Assembly (NCBI GenBank): GCA_045579045.1
Contig: JAZNLL010000111.1
Location: forward strand, 1 to 9,553
DNA from: Avoscillospira sp045579045
GTDB taxonomy: Bacteria; Bacillota; Clostridia; Oscillospirales; Oscillospiraceae
Reading direction: 5' to 3'
Length of the DNA stretch: 9,553 nucleotides
Below are positions 1-6,914 of the stretch, one piece after another. The notes beneath the pieces were generated by a model. The model was not told where the DNA came from. It searched no databases and worked only from the letters and a program-made list of their open reading frames with translations. Numbering within the stretch: position 1 is the first letter of the stretch; each line of letters starts with the position of its first letter. Position numbers and translations under genes: made by a program.

Positions 1-1950
1 GCCAAGCGCTATATCGCCCAGAACAACATCCAGCTGTATACCATCAACGCCATTGACCTGGCCATCGAGATCGGTATGGGCAAGCGCAACAACACCATTC
101 TGCAGTCCGCTTTCTTCACTCTGGCCAAGGTCATGCCTCAGGAAGAGGCCATTGGCTACATGAAGGCCGCTGCCACCAAGTCCTACCTGAAGAAGGGTCA
201 GGATGTGGTGGATATGAACCACAAGGCCATCGACCTGGGCACCACCGCCTTCGTGAAAGTGGACGTTCCCGCCGAGTGGGCCAACGCCGCCGACACCGCT
301 GCGGAAGCCGAGCTGGAAGGCAAGCCCGAGCTGGTGAAGATGGTCAAGAACATCCTCAACCCCGTTGGCAGAATGGACGGCGACAGCCTGCCCGTCTCCG
401 CCTTCATGGATCATGTGGACGGTCAGTTCGAACAGGGCGCAGCCGCTTACGAAAAGCGCGGTGTCGCTGTTGCCGTTCCTGCATGGGATGAGACCAAGTG
501 TATCCAGTGCAACAACTGCGCTTATGTCTGCCCCCATGCCACCATCCGTCCCTTCGCTCTGACCGAGGAAGAAGCCAAGAATGCTCCCGCTGCCGCAAAG
601 ATCGTGCCTGTCAAGGCCGGCAAGGGCAAGGGTGTCTACACCTACACCATGGCTGTTTCTCCTCTGGACTGCATGGGCTGCGGCGTTTGTATCGGCGTCT
701 GCCCCACCAACGCTCTGTCTATGGTCGCTCAGGAAAGCCAGCTGGCTCAGCAGGATGTCTTCAACTACTGCGTGGCCGAAGTTTCCGAGAAGCCCGAACT
801 GCAGGACAGCACCGTTAAGGGCTCCCAGTTCCGCACTCCCCTGCTGGAGTTCTCCGGCTCCTGCGCAGGCTGTGCCGAAACTTCCTATGCTCGCCTGATC
901 ACTCAGCTGTTCGGCGACCGTATGTACATCTCCAATGCTACCGGCTGTTCCTCCATCTGGGGTGGTCCCGCCGCTACTTCTCCCTACACCACCAACAAGG
1001 ACGGTCACGGCCCCGCATGGTGCAACTCTCTGTTCGAGGACAACGCCGAGCACGGTCTGGGTATGCAGCTGGGTCACGAAGCCATCCGTAACCGTCTGAT
1101 GGCTCAGGTGGTCGAGATGGCCGCTTCCGACAAGGCTTCTGCCGAGTTCAAGGCTGCCGCTCAAGCATACATTGACACCAAGGACAACGGTGCTGCCAAC
1201 GCTGCCGCTACCAAGGCTCTGGTTGCAGAGCTGGAGAAGGCTGCCGCTGAAGGCTGCCCCACCGCTCCTGCTGTTCTGGCCGACAAGGAATACCTGTCCA
1301 AGAAGTCCGTCTGGATCTTCGGCGGCGACGGTTGGGCTTACGACATCGGCTTCGGCGGTGTTGACCACGTTCTGGCTTCCGGTCAGGATGTCAACATCTT
1401 CGTCTTCGATACCGAAGTTTACTCCAACACCGGCGGTCAGGCTTCCAAGGCTTCCAACATCGGTCAGGTTGCTCAGTTCGCAGCTGCCGGTAAGGAAATG
1501 AAGAAGAAGTCTCTGACTGAGATCGCTATGTCCTACGGCTACATCTATGTGGCTCAGATCGCTATGGGTGCAAACCCTGCCCAGACTCTGAAGGCCATTC
1601 AGGAAGCCGAAGCATATCCCGGTCCCTCCCTCATCGTTGCCTACGCTCCCTGCGAGATGCACTCCATCAAGGGCGGTATGATGAACTGCCAGAGCGAAAT
1701 GAAGAAGGCCGTCGAGTGCGGCTACTGGAACCTGTTCCGCTTCAACCCCGCTCTCGAAACCGGCAAGTTCATCCTCGACTCCAAGGAGCCCGCCGGCGGC
1801 TATCAGGAGTTCCTGATGAACGAGGCCCGTTACAACCGTCTGACCCGTGAGTTCCCCGAGCGTGCCAAGGTTCTGTTCGCTAAGAACGAAGAAGCCGCTA
1901 AGGAGCGTTACGAGCACCTGCTGAAGCTGAAGGCTATGTACGCCGAATAA
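1..1950 (+). CDS. nifJ: Pyruvate:ferredoxin (flavodoxin) oxidoreductase, C-terminal part (5' end outside window)
   Basis: This enzyme oxidatively decarboxylates pyruvate with coenzyme A to acetyl-CoA and CO2, passing electrons to ferredoxin or flavodoxin in the cytoplasm of anaerobes. The frame is open from base 1, so the ATG at 76 is internal; 649 residues of a family usually near 1,170-1,180 are present. Two 4Fe-4S motifs are visible: CIQCNNCAYVCP at 499-534 and CMGCGVCIGVCP at 670-705. The TPP domain follows, with proximal-cluster cysteines in CAGC (862-873), ATGC (Cys at 946-948) and MMNC (Cys at 1687-1689). The thiamine/Mg motif GGDGWAYDIGFGG is at 1321-1359 and SNTGG at 1423-1437. Codon use is strongly biased to GGC, AAG and CTG, as expected of a highly expressed gene. 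No frameshift is seen. It is a single-chain fusion enzyme, not the split por type. The gene symbol follows common practice; por or pfor is equally used, and the name does not imply nitrogen fixation. Confidence 0.97.
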   Translation, partial: AKRYIAQNNIQLYTINAIDLAIEIGMGKRNNTILQSAFFTLAKVMPQEEAIGYMKAAATKSYLKKGQDVVDMNHKAIDLGTTAFVKVDVPAEWANAADTAAEAELEGKPELVKMVKNILNPVGRMDGDSLPVSAFMDHVDGQFEQGAAAYEKRGVAVAVPAWDETKCIQCNNCAYVCPHATIRPFALTEEEAKNAPAAAKIVPVKAGKGKGVYTYTMAVSPLDCMGCGVCIGVCPTNALSMVAQESQLAQQDVFNYCVAEVSEKPELQDSTVKGSQFRTPLLEFSGSCAGCAETSYARLITQLFGDRMYISNATGCSSIWGGPAATSPYTTNKDGHGPAWCNSLFEDNAEHGLGMQLGHEAIRNRLMAQVVEMAASDKASAEFKAAAQAYIDTKDNGAANAAATKALVAELEKAAAEGCPTAPAVLADKEYLSKKSVWIFGGDGWAYDIGFGGVDHVLASGQDVNIFVFDTEVYSNTGGQASKASNIGQVAQFAAAGKEMKKKSLTEIAMSYGYIYVAQIAMGANPAQTLKAIQEAEAYPGPSLIVAYAPCEMHSIKGGMMNCQSEMKKAVECGYWNLFRFNPALETGKFILDSKEPAGGYQEFLMNEARYNRLTREFPERAKVLFAKNEEAAKERYEHLLKLKAMYAE

Positions 1951-1972
1951 TTCAGCCGAGTAAAACAAACAG

Positions 1973-2001
1973 CCCCGGGACGAAAGTCCCGGGGTTTCTT
2001 T
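1973..2001 (+). terminator. Intrinsic terminator of the pyruvate oxidoreductase gene
   Basis: A perfect 9-bp GC-rich stem, CCCCGGGAC / GTCCCGGGG, closes a GAAA loop and is followed by TTTCTTT. It begins 22 bases after the stop codon, in the right orientation for the upstream plus-strand gene. Confidence 0.9.
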
Positions 2002-2006
2002 GACAC

Positions 2007-2038
2007 AGAAAAAGCAGAGGCAGTAGCCTCTGCTTTTT
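2007..2038. terminator. Bidirectional hairpin terminator between convergent genes
   Basis: Arms AAAAGCAGAGGC (2010-2021) and GCCTCTGCTTTT (2026-2037) form a perfect 12-bp stem around AGTA. There is a run of five T on each strand after the GC part. It lies 5 bases beyond the stop of the minus-strand membrane-protein gene, so it is best read as that gene's terminator and as a second stop for the plus-strand oxidoreductase. Confidence 0.88.
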
Positions 2039-2042
2039 GCTC

Positions 2043-2552
2043 TTATATACGATCCATGAGATCCTTTCTCATCTTTTCATACTCTTCATCGGAAAGGATA
2101 CCGTCATCATGCATTCTTTTCAGCTGTTCCAGCTTATTGAGAGCTTCGGGATCCTTCTTCTTTCCGGAGAAAGTATCAGAAACAAATTCCTTGGCAGAGT
2201 TGATAGTCTCGCTGACAGGATCGTCACCCTTCTGTGCCTTGGTGCCGTCGCCATAAACCGCATCGCTGAAAGCCAGAATGGCACCGAAGACAGGATAGAT
2301 AAACACCATACCCACACCAAACCCGGTGCTCTTATGGAATCGGTGTGCCAAATCGATGCAAACCTTGAACACCAGATAAATGTCGTAGATCGGAATCAGC
2401 AGCAGAAGCATCTTCCAACCATTGCCGTAAAGTTCCTCAAACAGCACAAAACCATTATAAAGAGGAACAATAGCCTCCCAGCCTTTTCTTCCCATTTTCT
2501 GGAAGATCATCCAGTTGGCTGCAAGCACCAAAACAGTAACAATCAGTTCCAT
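2043..2552 (-). CDS. Small membrane protein with DUF5684-like region and C-terminal SHOCT motif
   Basis: A protein of 169 residues of unknown function. Three hydrophobic stretches are visible: about residues 1-18, 46-64 and 78-95. The stretch around residues 23-34 (KGWEAIVPLYNGFVLF) resembles the small membrane family DUF5684, whose members carry a similar aromatic 'GW..I.P.YN' pattern. The linker at about 100-138 is polar and charged. The last 30 residues, starting LEQLKRMHDDGILSDEEYE, match the SHOCT pattern, a short C-terminal helical motif often found on membrane or envelope proteins and thought to mediate assembly. The start is set by AAAGGAG (2561-2567), 8 bases before the ATG. The gene begins 21 bases after the stop of the phosphatase gene, so the two probably share the promoter at 3231-3259. 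Family assignment is from pattern memory; the SHOCT call is the surer part. Confidence 0.82.
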   Translation of the reverse strand: MELIVTVLVLAANWMIFQKMGRKGWEAIVPLYNGFVLFEELYGNGWKMLLLLIPIYDIYLVFKVCIDLAHRFHKSTGFGVGMVFIYPVFGAILAFSDAVYGDGTKAQKGDDPVSETINSAKEFVSDTFSGKKKDPEALNKLEQLKRMHDDGILSDEEYEKMRKDLMDRI

Positions 2553-2573
2553 AATATAAGCTCCTTTCAGTTT

Positions 2574-3209
2574 TTACAGTTCCAAAAGTTCGGAAAAATC
2601 GTAAATATAGTAGTCCGTAGCAGTTTTCATTTCCTCCACATACTCCTTGGAGGAATCATCATAGACGCCACAGACCTTCATGCCTGCTGCCTTGGCTGTC
2701 TGATCTGCATTGAGGTTATCGTCCAGAAACAGGATCTCTTCTACCGGCTTACCGATCAGTTTTGCCGCCATCTTATAGATCTCCGGGTCGGATTTTGTCG
2801 TATCGAAATCGTTGCAGGACCAGACATTTTCAAACATATCGTAGATCCCAAGCCGTTTCAGACAGGCATCCAGCGTCAAGTGCGGGCTTGCCGTCAGCAC
2901 ATGGAGACTGGCCCCCTGCTCTTTCAGTTTTTTCAGCGTGGAGATCACATTGCTTTTCGCAGGAATATTATAAAAATAGTCATGCTCCATGGACTTTTTC
3001 ATAAGAGAAACCAGATCATCCCGTTCCATTTGGATACCCATATCAATAAAATATTCCGCAGTACCGATAAAACCAAGGGGTGTGATGATCTTCACGATGT
3101 CCTTTTCGTAAGGAATGCCGTGATCGTCCAGAATGCGAAGCATTGCGGAAATGTAAGTCGGCATGGAATCGACCAATGTGCCGTCAAAATCGAATAAATA
3201 TGTGTTCAT
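2574..3209 (-). CDS. HAD-superfamily hydrolase, phosphoglycolate-phosphatase-like
   Basis: A predicted cytoplasmic phosphatase of 211 residues from a haloacid-dehalogenase subfamily with an alpha-helical cap; the substrate cannot be told from sequence. All four HAD motifs are visible: DFDGT (Asp7 nucleophile, Asp9), LTAS (Thr106), Lys139 before SDPEIY, and FLDDN (Asp163/Asp164). Residues about 14-85 form the cap. An in-frame ATG 26 codons upstream (3287) would extend the protein, but that extension crosses the promoter at 3231-3259 and adds residues with no HAD match. The ATG at 3209 starts directly at MNTYLFDFDGT and is preceded by a modest GGTGAAG site, so it is chosen. It is the first gene of a two-gene operon with the DUF5684/SHOCT protein. 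Similar proteins are annotated as phosphoglycolate phosphatase or pyrophosphatase; neither name is justified here. Confidence 0.92.
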   Translation of the reverse strand: MNTYLFDFDGTLVDSMPTYISAMLRILDDHGIPYEKDIVKIITPLGFIGTAEYFIDMGIQMERDDLVSLMKKSMEHDYFYNIPAKSNVISTLKKLKEQGASLHVLTASPHLTLDACLKRLGIYDMFENVWSCNDFDTTKSDPEIYKMAAKLIGKPVEEILFLDDNLNADQTAKAAGMKVCGVYDDSSKEYVEEMKTATDYYIYDFSELLEL

Positions 3210-3230
3210 AACTTCACCAGCTTTCGATTT

Positions 3231-3259
3231 ATTATAGCACAATCCCGGTTTTATCGCAA
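3231..3259 (-). promoter_or_regulatory. Sigma-A-type promoter of the HAD phosphatase operon
   Basis: On the minus strand, TTGCGA (3254-3259) is followed after exactly 17 bases by a consensus TATAAT (3231-3236). The predicted transcript start, near 3224, is about 15 bases before the ATG at 3209, giving a very short leader. Confidence 0.82.
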
Positions 3260-3273
3260 CAAAGCAAAAACGC

Positions 3274-3295
3274 GGAAAATTTTTCAAATTTTTCC
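3274..3295. repeat. Tandem 9-bp AT-rich repeat and near-palindrome in the divergent promoter region
   Basis: AAATTTTTC occurs twice head to tail (3277-3285 and 3286-3294). The same stretch is also a near-perfect dyad running from GGAAAA to TTTTCC (3274-3295), with one T-T mismatch in each arm's pairing. It lies between the two divergent promoters, upstream of both -35 regions. It could be a regulator site or an AT-rich UP-like element; no specific binding protein is recognised. Confidence 0.45.
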
Positions 3296-3326
3296 TCTTT
3301 TCATGTAGCTATTACAGCCACTGTTA

Positions 3327-3335
3327 TGATATAAT
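3327..3335 (+). promoter_or_regulatory. Extended -10 promoter of the alpha-galactosidase gene
   Basis: TGATATAAT is a consensus extended -10 (TGnTATAAT). No good -35 is found at 16-18 bases upstream (around 3306-3313), as is common for extended -10 promoters and for genes needing an activator. A small dyad, TGTA-GCTAT-TACA (3304-3316), covers the -35 position. The predicted transcript start is near 3342, about 32 bases before the TTG start codon. Confidence 0.7.
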
Positions 3336-3337
3336 GA

Positions 3338-3365
3338 CCTCGCTATGTAAAAAGCGAAAGCGAGG
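3338..3365 (+). promoter_or_regulatory. Inverted repeat overlapping transcript start and ribosome site of the alpha-galactosidase gene
   Basis: CCTCGCT (3338-3344) and AGCGAGG (3359-3365) are perfect 7-bp inverted arms separated by 14 bases. The right arm includes most of the Shine-Dalgarno sequence CGAGGG (3361-3366). The left arm starts at about the predicted transcript start, so an operator for a dimeric repressor is more likely than a full RNA hairpin; if transcription begins a few bases earlier, the hairpin would hide the ribosome site. AGCG also occurs at 3353-3356, so alternative pairings exist. Confidence 0.45.
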
Positions 3366-3366
3366 G
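3361..3366 (+). promoter_or_regulatory. Ribosome binding site supporting the TTG start of the alpha-galactosidase
   Basis: CGAGGG lies 7 bases before TTG at 3374. There is no ATG or GTG in frame between this site and the conserved part of the protein, so TTG is the best start. Confidence 0.75.
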
Positions 3367-3373
3367 CATTATT

Positions 3374-5482
3374 TTGGAAACTTTCAAGACATATCATTTT
3401 GGTAAAACTTACGTGGAGTATCTGTTGGATAACAGCAACAATGTCTCCATGCTTCTCTATCCCGAATCCAAGAAAGATCTGCTGGTGCGGCCCTGGACCG
3501 TTCCCGAAGAAAAGTTTAATCCCAGAAACATCTACACCCACGGCTTCTATCTGGGCAAGCTGGTGCACAGCCATATCGTGGGCGAATATACCACCTATCC
3601 CGGTCACACCTCCAAGGCCATCGACGAAAAGTGCGAACTGGTCTCTCAGGAGCTGATTGAAGAAGGCAACCGCAAGATCGTCAAGACCCTCATGAATACT
3701 GTCCGCGGCTGTCAGCTGCTGCACACTTTGACTTATGTGGAGGGTCTGGGCGGTTTTGAAGTGGAGTCCACCTTCATCAACGCTTCCAAGGAAGATGTCC
3801 GTATTGACATGCTCTCCAGCTTCTCTCTGGACAACCTGTCCCCCTTCCACATGGACGATGCCCCCAATGCTTATAATCTGCACCGCTTCCTGGGTGGACC
3901 CAGTAAGGAAGCAAAGCCTATTTGCCAGACCTTTGAAGAGCTGTCTCTGGAAAAGGGCTGGCCCGGCTGGCAGCAGCTGAACCAGTATGAGCGTTTCGGT
4001 ACCCGTGGCAGCTGGCCCACCAAGAAGTACTTCCCCACCGCTGTCATTGAAGACAAGGCCGTCAATGTATTCTGGGGCGCACAGATTGCCAACAACTCCA
4101 GCTGGATGATGGAAGTCACCCGTTGGGACGATGCCGTCTCCTTTACCGGCGGCTTGGGCGACCGTGAGTTCTGCGGCTGGGTGAAGAACATCAAGGCCGG
4201 TGAGCAGTTCATTGCTCCCAAGGCCTACGTTGCCACCTCCGACGTGGATGTTCTGGATGTCTGTGCCAACCTGACCGACATGATGAAACCTGCCCGTTGG
4301 GCCTACGGCGAAGAAAAGAACCTGCCCAAGTGCTTCAATGAGTACTGCGCTACCTGGGGCAAGCCCACGCAGGAAATTTTCCTGAACTATGCCAAGGAAG
4401 CCAAGCGTTACGACATCCGCTACATGGTCTGTGACGCCGGTTGGACCGGCGGCAAGAACTGCCAGGCCGGCAACGGTGAATGGAAGATCAACACGGAGAA
4501 GTTCCCCGATATGAAGGCTATGTGCCAGCAGATCCGTGACATGGGCATGATCCCCGGTATCTGGTTCGAGCACGAGGTCACCACCGATGGCTCTCCCATG
4601 TATGAAAAGGAATATGACCATATGCATCTGACCTTTGAGGGTCAGGTCCTGAAGACCTGGAACCGCCGTTCCTTCTGGGACTTCCGCCGTCAGGATGTGC
4701 AGGACTACCTGTACGAAAAGGTCATCAAGATGCTGAAGGACAATGGCTTCGGTTACATCAAGGTGGACTACAATGATAATATCGGCACTTGGGTCGATGG
4801 CGCTGAGTCCGGTGCCGAAGGTCTGCGTCAGCATCAGCTGTGCGTCCGCGACTTCTTCCTGAAGATGAAGGAAGAAATTCCCGATCTGGCCATCGAAAAC
4901 TGCGCAGCAGGCGGTCACCGCAACGAACCCAGCATGCTGGAAGCCGCAGCCATCTGCTCCTTCTCCGATGCCCATGAGTGCGTGGAAATTCCCTACATCG
5001 CAGCCAACCTGCACTATGTCCTGCTGCCTGCACAGAGCGCTGTCTGGTGCGTTGTTCATGATGATGACAACATGGATCGTCTGGTCTATTCTCTGACTGC
5101 CCTGTTCCTTGGCCGTGTCTGCCTGTCCGGTAAGCTGGACGCTCTGGCTGAGTGGCAGAAGGTGGAAATCGAGAAGGCCATGAAGTTCTATGACAACTTG
5201 ATCAACATCATCGAAGACGGCCGTTCCAAGCTCTACGGCAACCGCAGCAGCTCCATGCGTCATCCCGAGGGTGTGCAGGTACTGACCCGTCAGACCGAGA
5301 ACGAAATGGTCATCGTCTACCACGCCTTTGCTGATGATATGCAGGATTGCACCTTCGAAATTCCTGCCGGCTTCACCGTGGCTGACAACTTCCACGGCGA
5401 AAACATCCATGTGAACGGTACGACCGTTACCGTCTCCGGCTGCAGACCCTTTACCGGCGGCGCTGTTTATCTGAAGAAATAA
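3374..5482 (+). CDS. GH36-family alpha-galactosidase
   Basis: Predicted to hydrolyse terminal alpha-1,6-galactosides such as melibiose and raffinose-type sugars. It has 702 residues, close to the usual bacterial GH36 length. An N-terminal beta-rich domain covers about 1-300, a (beta/alpha)8 barrel about 315-615, and a small C-terminal beta domain the rest. Visible barrel motifs: CDAGW (353-357), the family's D-x-G-W position; IKVDYND with predicted nucleophile Asp465; ENCAAGGHR (508-516), matching the GH36 'C-x-x-G-G-x-R' substrate site; and FSDAHE with predicted acid/base Asp532. There is no signal peptide or membrane segment, so it acts in the cytoplasm on imported sugar, though no sugar transporter is adjacent. 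The start is TTG. Codon use resembles the highly expressed oxidoreductase gene. A long open frame on the opposite strand is a compositional shadow. Exact substrate is uncertain; GH36 also contains alpha-N-acetylgalactosaminidases. Confidence 0.9.
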   Translation: METFKTYHFGKTYVEYLLDNSNNVSMLLYPESKKDLLVRPWTVPEEKFNPRNIYTHGFYLGKLVHSHIVGEYTTYPGHTSKAIDEKCELVSQELIEEGNRKIVKTLMNTVRGCQLLHTLTYVEGLGGFEVESTFINASKEDVRIDMLSSFSLDNLSPFHMDDAPNAYNLHRFLGGPSKEAKPICQTFEELSLEKGWPGWQQLNQYERFGTRGSWPTKKYFPTAVIEDKAVNVFWGAQIANNSSWMMEVTRWDDAVSFTGGLGDREFCGWVKNIKAGEQFIAPKAYVATSDVDVLDVCANLTDMMKPARWAYGEEKNLPKCFNEYCATWGKPTQEIFLNYAKEAKRYDIRYMVCDAGWTGGKNCQAGNGEWKINTEKFPDMKAMCQQIRDMGMIPGIWFEHEVTTDGSPMYEKEYDHMHLTFEGQVLKTWNRRSFWDFRRQDVQDYLYEKVIKMLKDNGFGYIKVDYNDNIGTWVDGAESGAEGLRQHQLCVRDFFLKMKEEIPDLAIENCAAGGHRNEPSMLEAAAICSFSDAHECVEIPYIAANLHYVLLPAQSAVWCVVHDDDNMDRLVYSLTALFLGRVCLSGKLDALAEWQKVEIEKAMKFYDNLINIIEDGRSKLYGNRSSSMRHPEGVQVLTRQTENEMVIVYHAFADDMQDCTFEIPAGFTVADNFHGENIHVNGTTVTVSGCRPFTGGAVYLKK

Positions 5483-5491
5483 GTAAACTTC

Positions 5492-5523
5492 AAAATCCTC
5501 TGCCTGAACAGGCAGAGGATTTT
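5492..5523. terminator. Long perfect hairpin between the alpha-galactosidase and MATE genes
   Basis: AAAATCCTCTGCCTG (5492-5506) and CAGGCAGAGGATTTT (5509-5523) are perfect 15-bp inverted arms around AA; sterically the innermost pairs open to leave a larger loop. The T run (TTTT, then AGAG) is short, so termination may be partial. The hairpin ends only 5 bases before the MATE ribosome site, and no promoter lies between them, so some read-through into the MATE gene is expected. Confidence 0.72.
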
Positions 5524-5528
5524 AGAGT

Positions 5529-5533
5529 GAGGA
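5529..5533 (+). promoter_or_regulatory. Ribosome binding site that fixes the MATE start at ATG 5539
   Basis: GAGGA lies 5 bases before the ATG at 5539. The upstream in-frame GTG at 5527 overlaps this site and has no site of its own, so it is rejected as the start. Confidence 0.8.
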
Positions 5534-5538
5534 ACATT

Positions 5539-6876
5539 ATGAGCAGAATCACTGATATGACTGTGGGCAGTCCCACAAAACATATTCTGTCCTTCGCTTT
5601 TCCGCTGATCGTCACCAATTTCGGTCAGCAGCTCTATACCATCGCCGATGCAGCCATTGTTGGCCGAGGTGTCGGTGTGCAGGCGCTGGCTGCTGTCGGT
5701 GCCACAGACTGGTGCTACTGGCTGATTTTGTGGTCAGTCATGGGTTTGACACAGGGCTTTTCCACCTCTGTGGCGCGGTATTTCGGTGACAAGAATTACA
5801 AGGACATGAATAAAACCATATCCATGTCTTCCCTGTTGACCCTTGTCATCGGCGGTCTTTTGACAATTATCGGCATGTTGGCTGTTCACCCTGCGCTGAC
5901 TGTTCTGAACACCCCTGCAGATATCATCGGCGGTGCTTCCACCTATCTGCGAATTATGGTTGGCGGTACGCTGGTGGTCGCTGCCTACAATCTGGCCGCA
6001 TCCTTCCTGCGTGCCTTCGGTGACGGCAAATCACCTCTCATTGCCATGGTCATTGCTGCCCTCTTGAACATTGGATTGGATCTGCTGTTCGTTTTTGTAT
6101 TTCATTGGGGCATTGCCGGCGCAGCTGTGGCTTCTATCACATCGCAGTTGGTATCCTTCCTTTACTGTCTGGCACAGTTGCAAAAGGTTGAATGTATCGA
6201 CCTTACCGATACATGGAGCTTGGATTGGAAGCGAATTAAGGACCTGCTGTTCTTCTCTATCCCTTTGAGTCTGCAGCATGTGGCTATTTCTCTGGGCGGC
6301 ATTCTGCTTCAGTCCTCCGTCAATATTCAAGGCAGCGCCTTTATTGCCGGTTACACCGCCACCAACAAGGTCTACGGTCTGCTGGAAAGCAGTTCCTTCT
6401 CCGTGGGACTGGCCTGCTCCACCTTCCTCTCTCAGAACTACGGCGCAGGCAAACTGGATCGGGTAAAAAAAGGCACACGGACAGGCGCAATCATTGTGAT
6501 TGTCCTCGCCTTGGCCATCATGACCGCCACCTTGTTTGCCAAGCAGTATATTCCCCGGCTGTTTTTGGATATCCATCAGCCCGGTGGAGCGGAAGCCCTC
6601 GACATCGCTGTCCGCTATCTGACCATTCTGGCTGTCTGCCTCGTGATTTTGTATCTGATTCACATTTACAGGAATGCTTTGCAGGCTATGGAAATCTCCT
6701 CCTGGTCTATGCTCTCCGGTATCTCTGAATGTGTGTGCCGTGTGGTCATGGGTAAGGTCGTTTTCCTCTGGATGGGTGCCTCGGCTCTGTTTTGGGCAGA
6801 ACCCATTGCATGGCTTGGCGCATTGCTGACAGTTATGATTCCGTATTATATTTATCAGAAAAAGAAATTGACCTGA
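5539..6876 (+). CDS. MATE-family multidrug/toxin efflux transporter
   Basis: Predicted cation-coupled (Na+ or H+) antiporter of the MATE superfamily (NorM/DinF-like, COG0534), which exports organic cations, drugs or metabolites through the cytoplasmic membrane. It has 445 residues, typical for the family. About 12 hydrophobic segments are arranged as two six-helix halves, with the middle loop near residues 215-230 (around DLTDTWSLDWKRIKDLL). The N terminus, PTKHILSFAFPLIVTNFGQQ, and the following LYTIADAAIVGR are typical MATE first-helix sequence. The C-terminal KKK is cytosolic. The start is ATG 5539, set by its ribosome site. It follows the alpha-galactosidase gene on the same strand after a strong hairpin and lacks its own visible promoter. 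The substrate cannot be predicted, and a functional link to galactoside use is not implied. Confidence 0.93.
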   Translation: MSRITDMTVGSPTKHILSFAFPLIVTNFGQQLYTIADAAIVGRGVGVQALAAVGATDWCYWLILWSVMGLTQGFSTSVARYFGDKNYKDMNKTISMSSLLTLVIGGLLTIIGMLAVHPALTVLNTPADIIGGASTYLRIMVGGTLVVAAYNLAASFLRAFGDGKSPLIAMVIAALLNIGLDLLFVFVFHWGIAGAAVASITSQLVSFLYCLAQLQKVECIDLTDTWSLDWKRIKDLLFFSIPLSLQHVAISLGGILLQSSVNIQGSAFIAGYTATNKVYGLLESSSFSVGLACSTFLSQNYGAGKLDRVKKGTRTGAIIVIVLALAIMTATLFAKQYIPRLFLDIHQPGGAEALDIAVRYLTILAVCLVILYLIHIYRNALQAMEISSWSMLSGISECVCRVVMGKVVFLWMGASALFWAEPIAWLGALLTVMIPYYIYQKKKLT

Positions 6877-6877
6877 T

Positions 6878-6912
6878 AAAAATCCCGTGGAGTTCGCTCC
6901 ACGGGATTTTTT
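6878..6912. terminator. Bidirectional terminator between convergent MATE and histidine-phosphatase genes
   Basis: AAAAATCCCGTGGAG and CTCCACGGGATTTTTT form a perfect stem around TTCG (6893-6896), with a T run after the GC part on both strands. It starts one base after the MATE stop codon and ends 2 bases beyond the stop of the opposite gene, so it serves both. Confidence 0.9.
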
Positions 6913-6914
6913 AC

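Noticed and set aside
1973..2037. Two consecutive hairpins considered as a small RNA or repeat element
   Set aside because: Each is fully explained as a terminator of one of the two convergent genes, and the arms differ in sequence.
2037..3197. Open reading frame of 386 codons on the plus strand
   Set aside because: It spans two well supported minus-strand genes, including their intergenic ribosome site, and shows no domain; it is a shadow frame.
3210..3287. N-terminal extension of the HAD phosphatase from ATG 3287
   Set aside because: It crosses a consensus promoter (TTGCGA-17-TATAAT) and adds 26 residues without family match.
3284..5410. Open reading frame of 708 codons on the minus strand, longer than the gene opposite it
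   Set aside because: It lies antisense over the GH36 gene, whose motifs, ribosome site and codon bias are clear. Its translation has no recognisable domain and a skewed His/Val/Gly/Asp composition typical of the reverse of a biased GC-rich gene. It also runs through the galactosidase promoter.
6031..6663. Open reading frame of 210 codons antisense to the MATE gene
   Set aside because: Polar, low-information translation opposite a clear membrane protein gene; a shadow frame.
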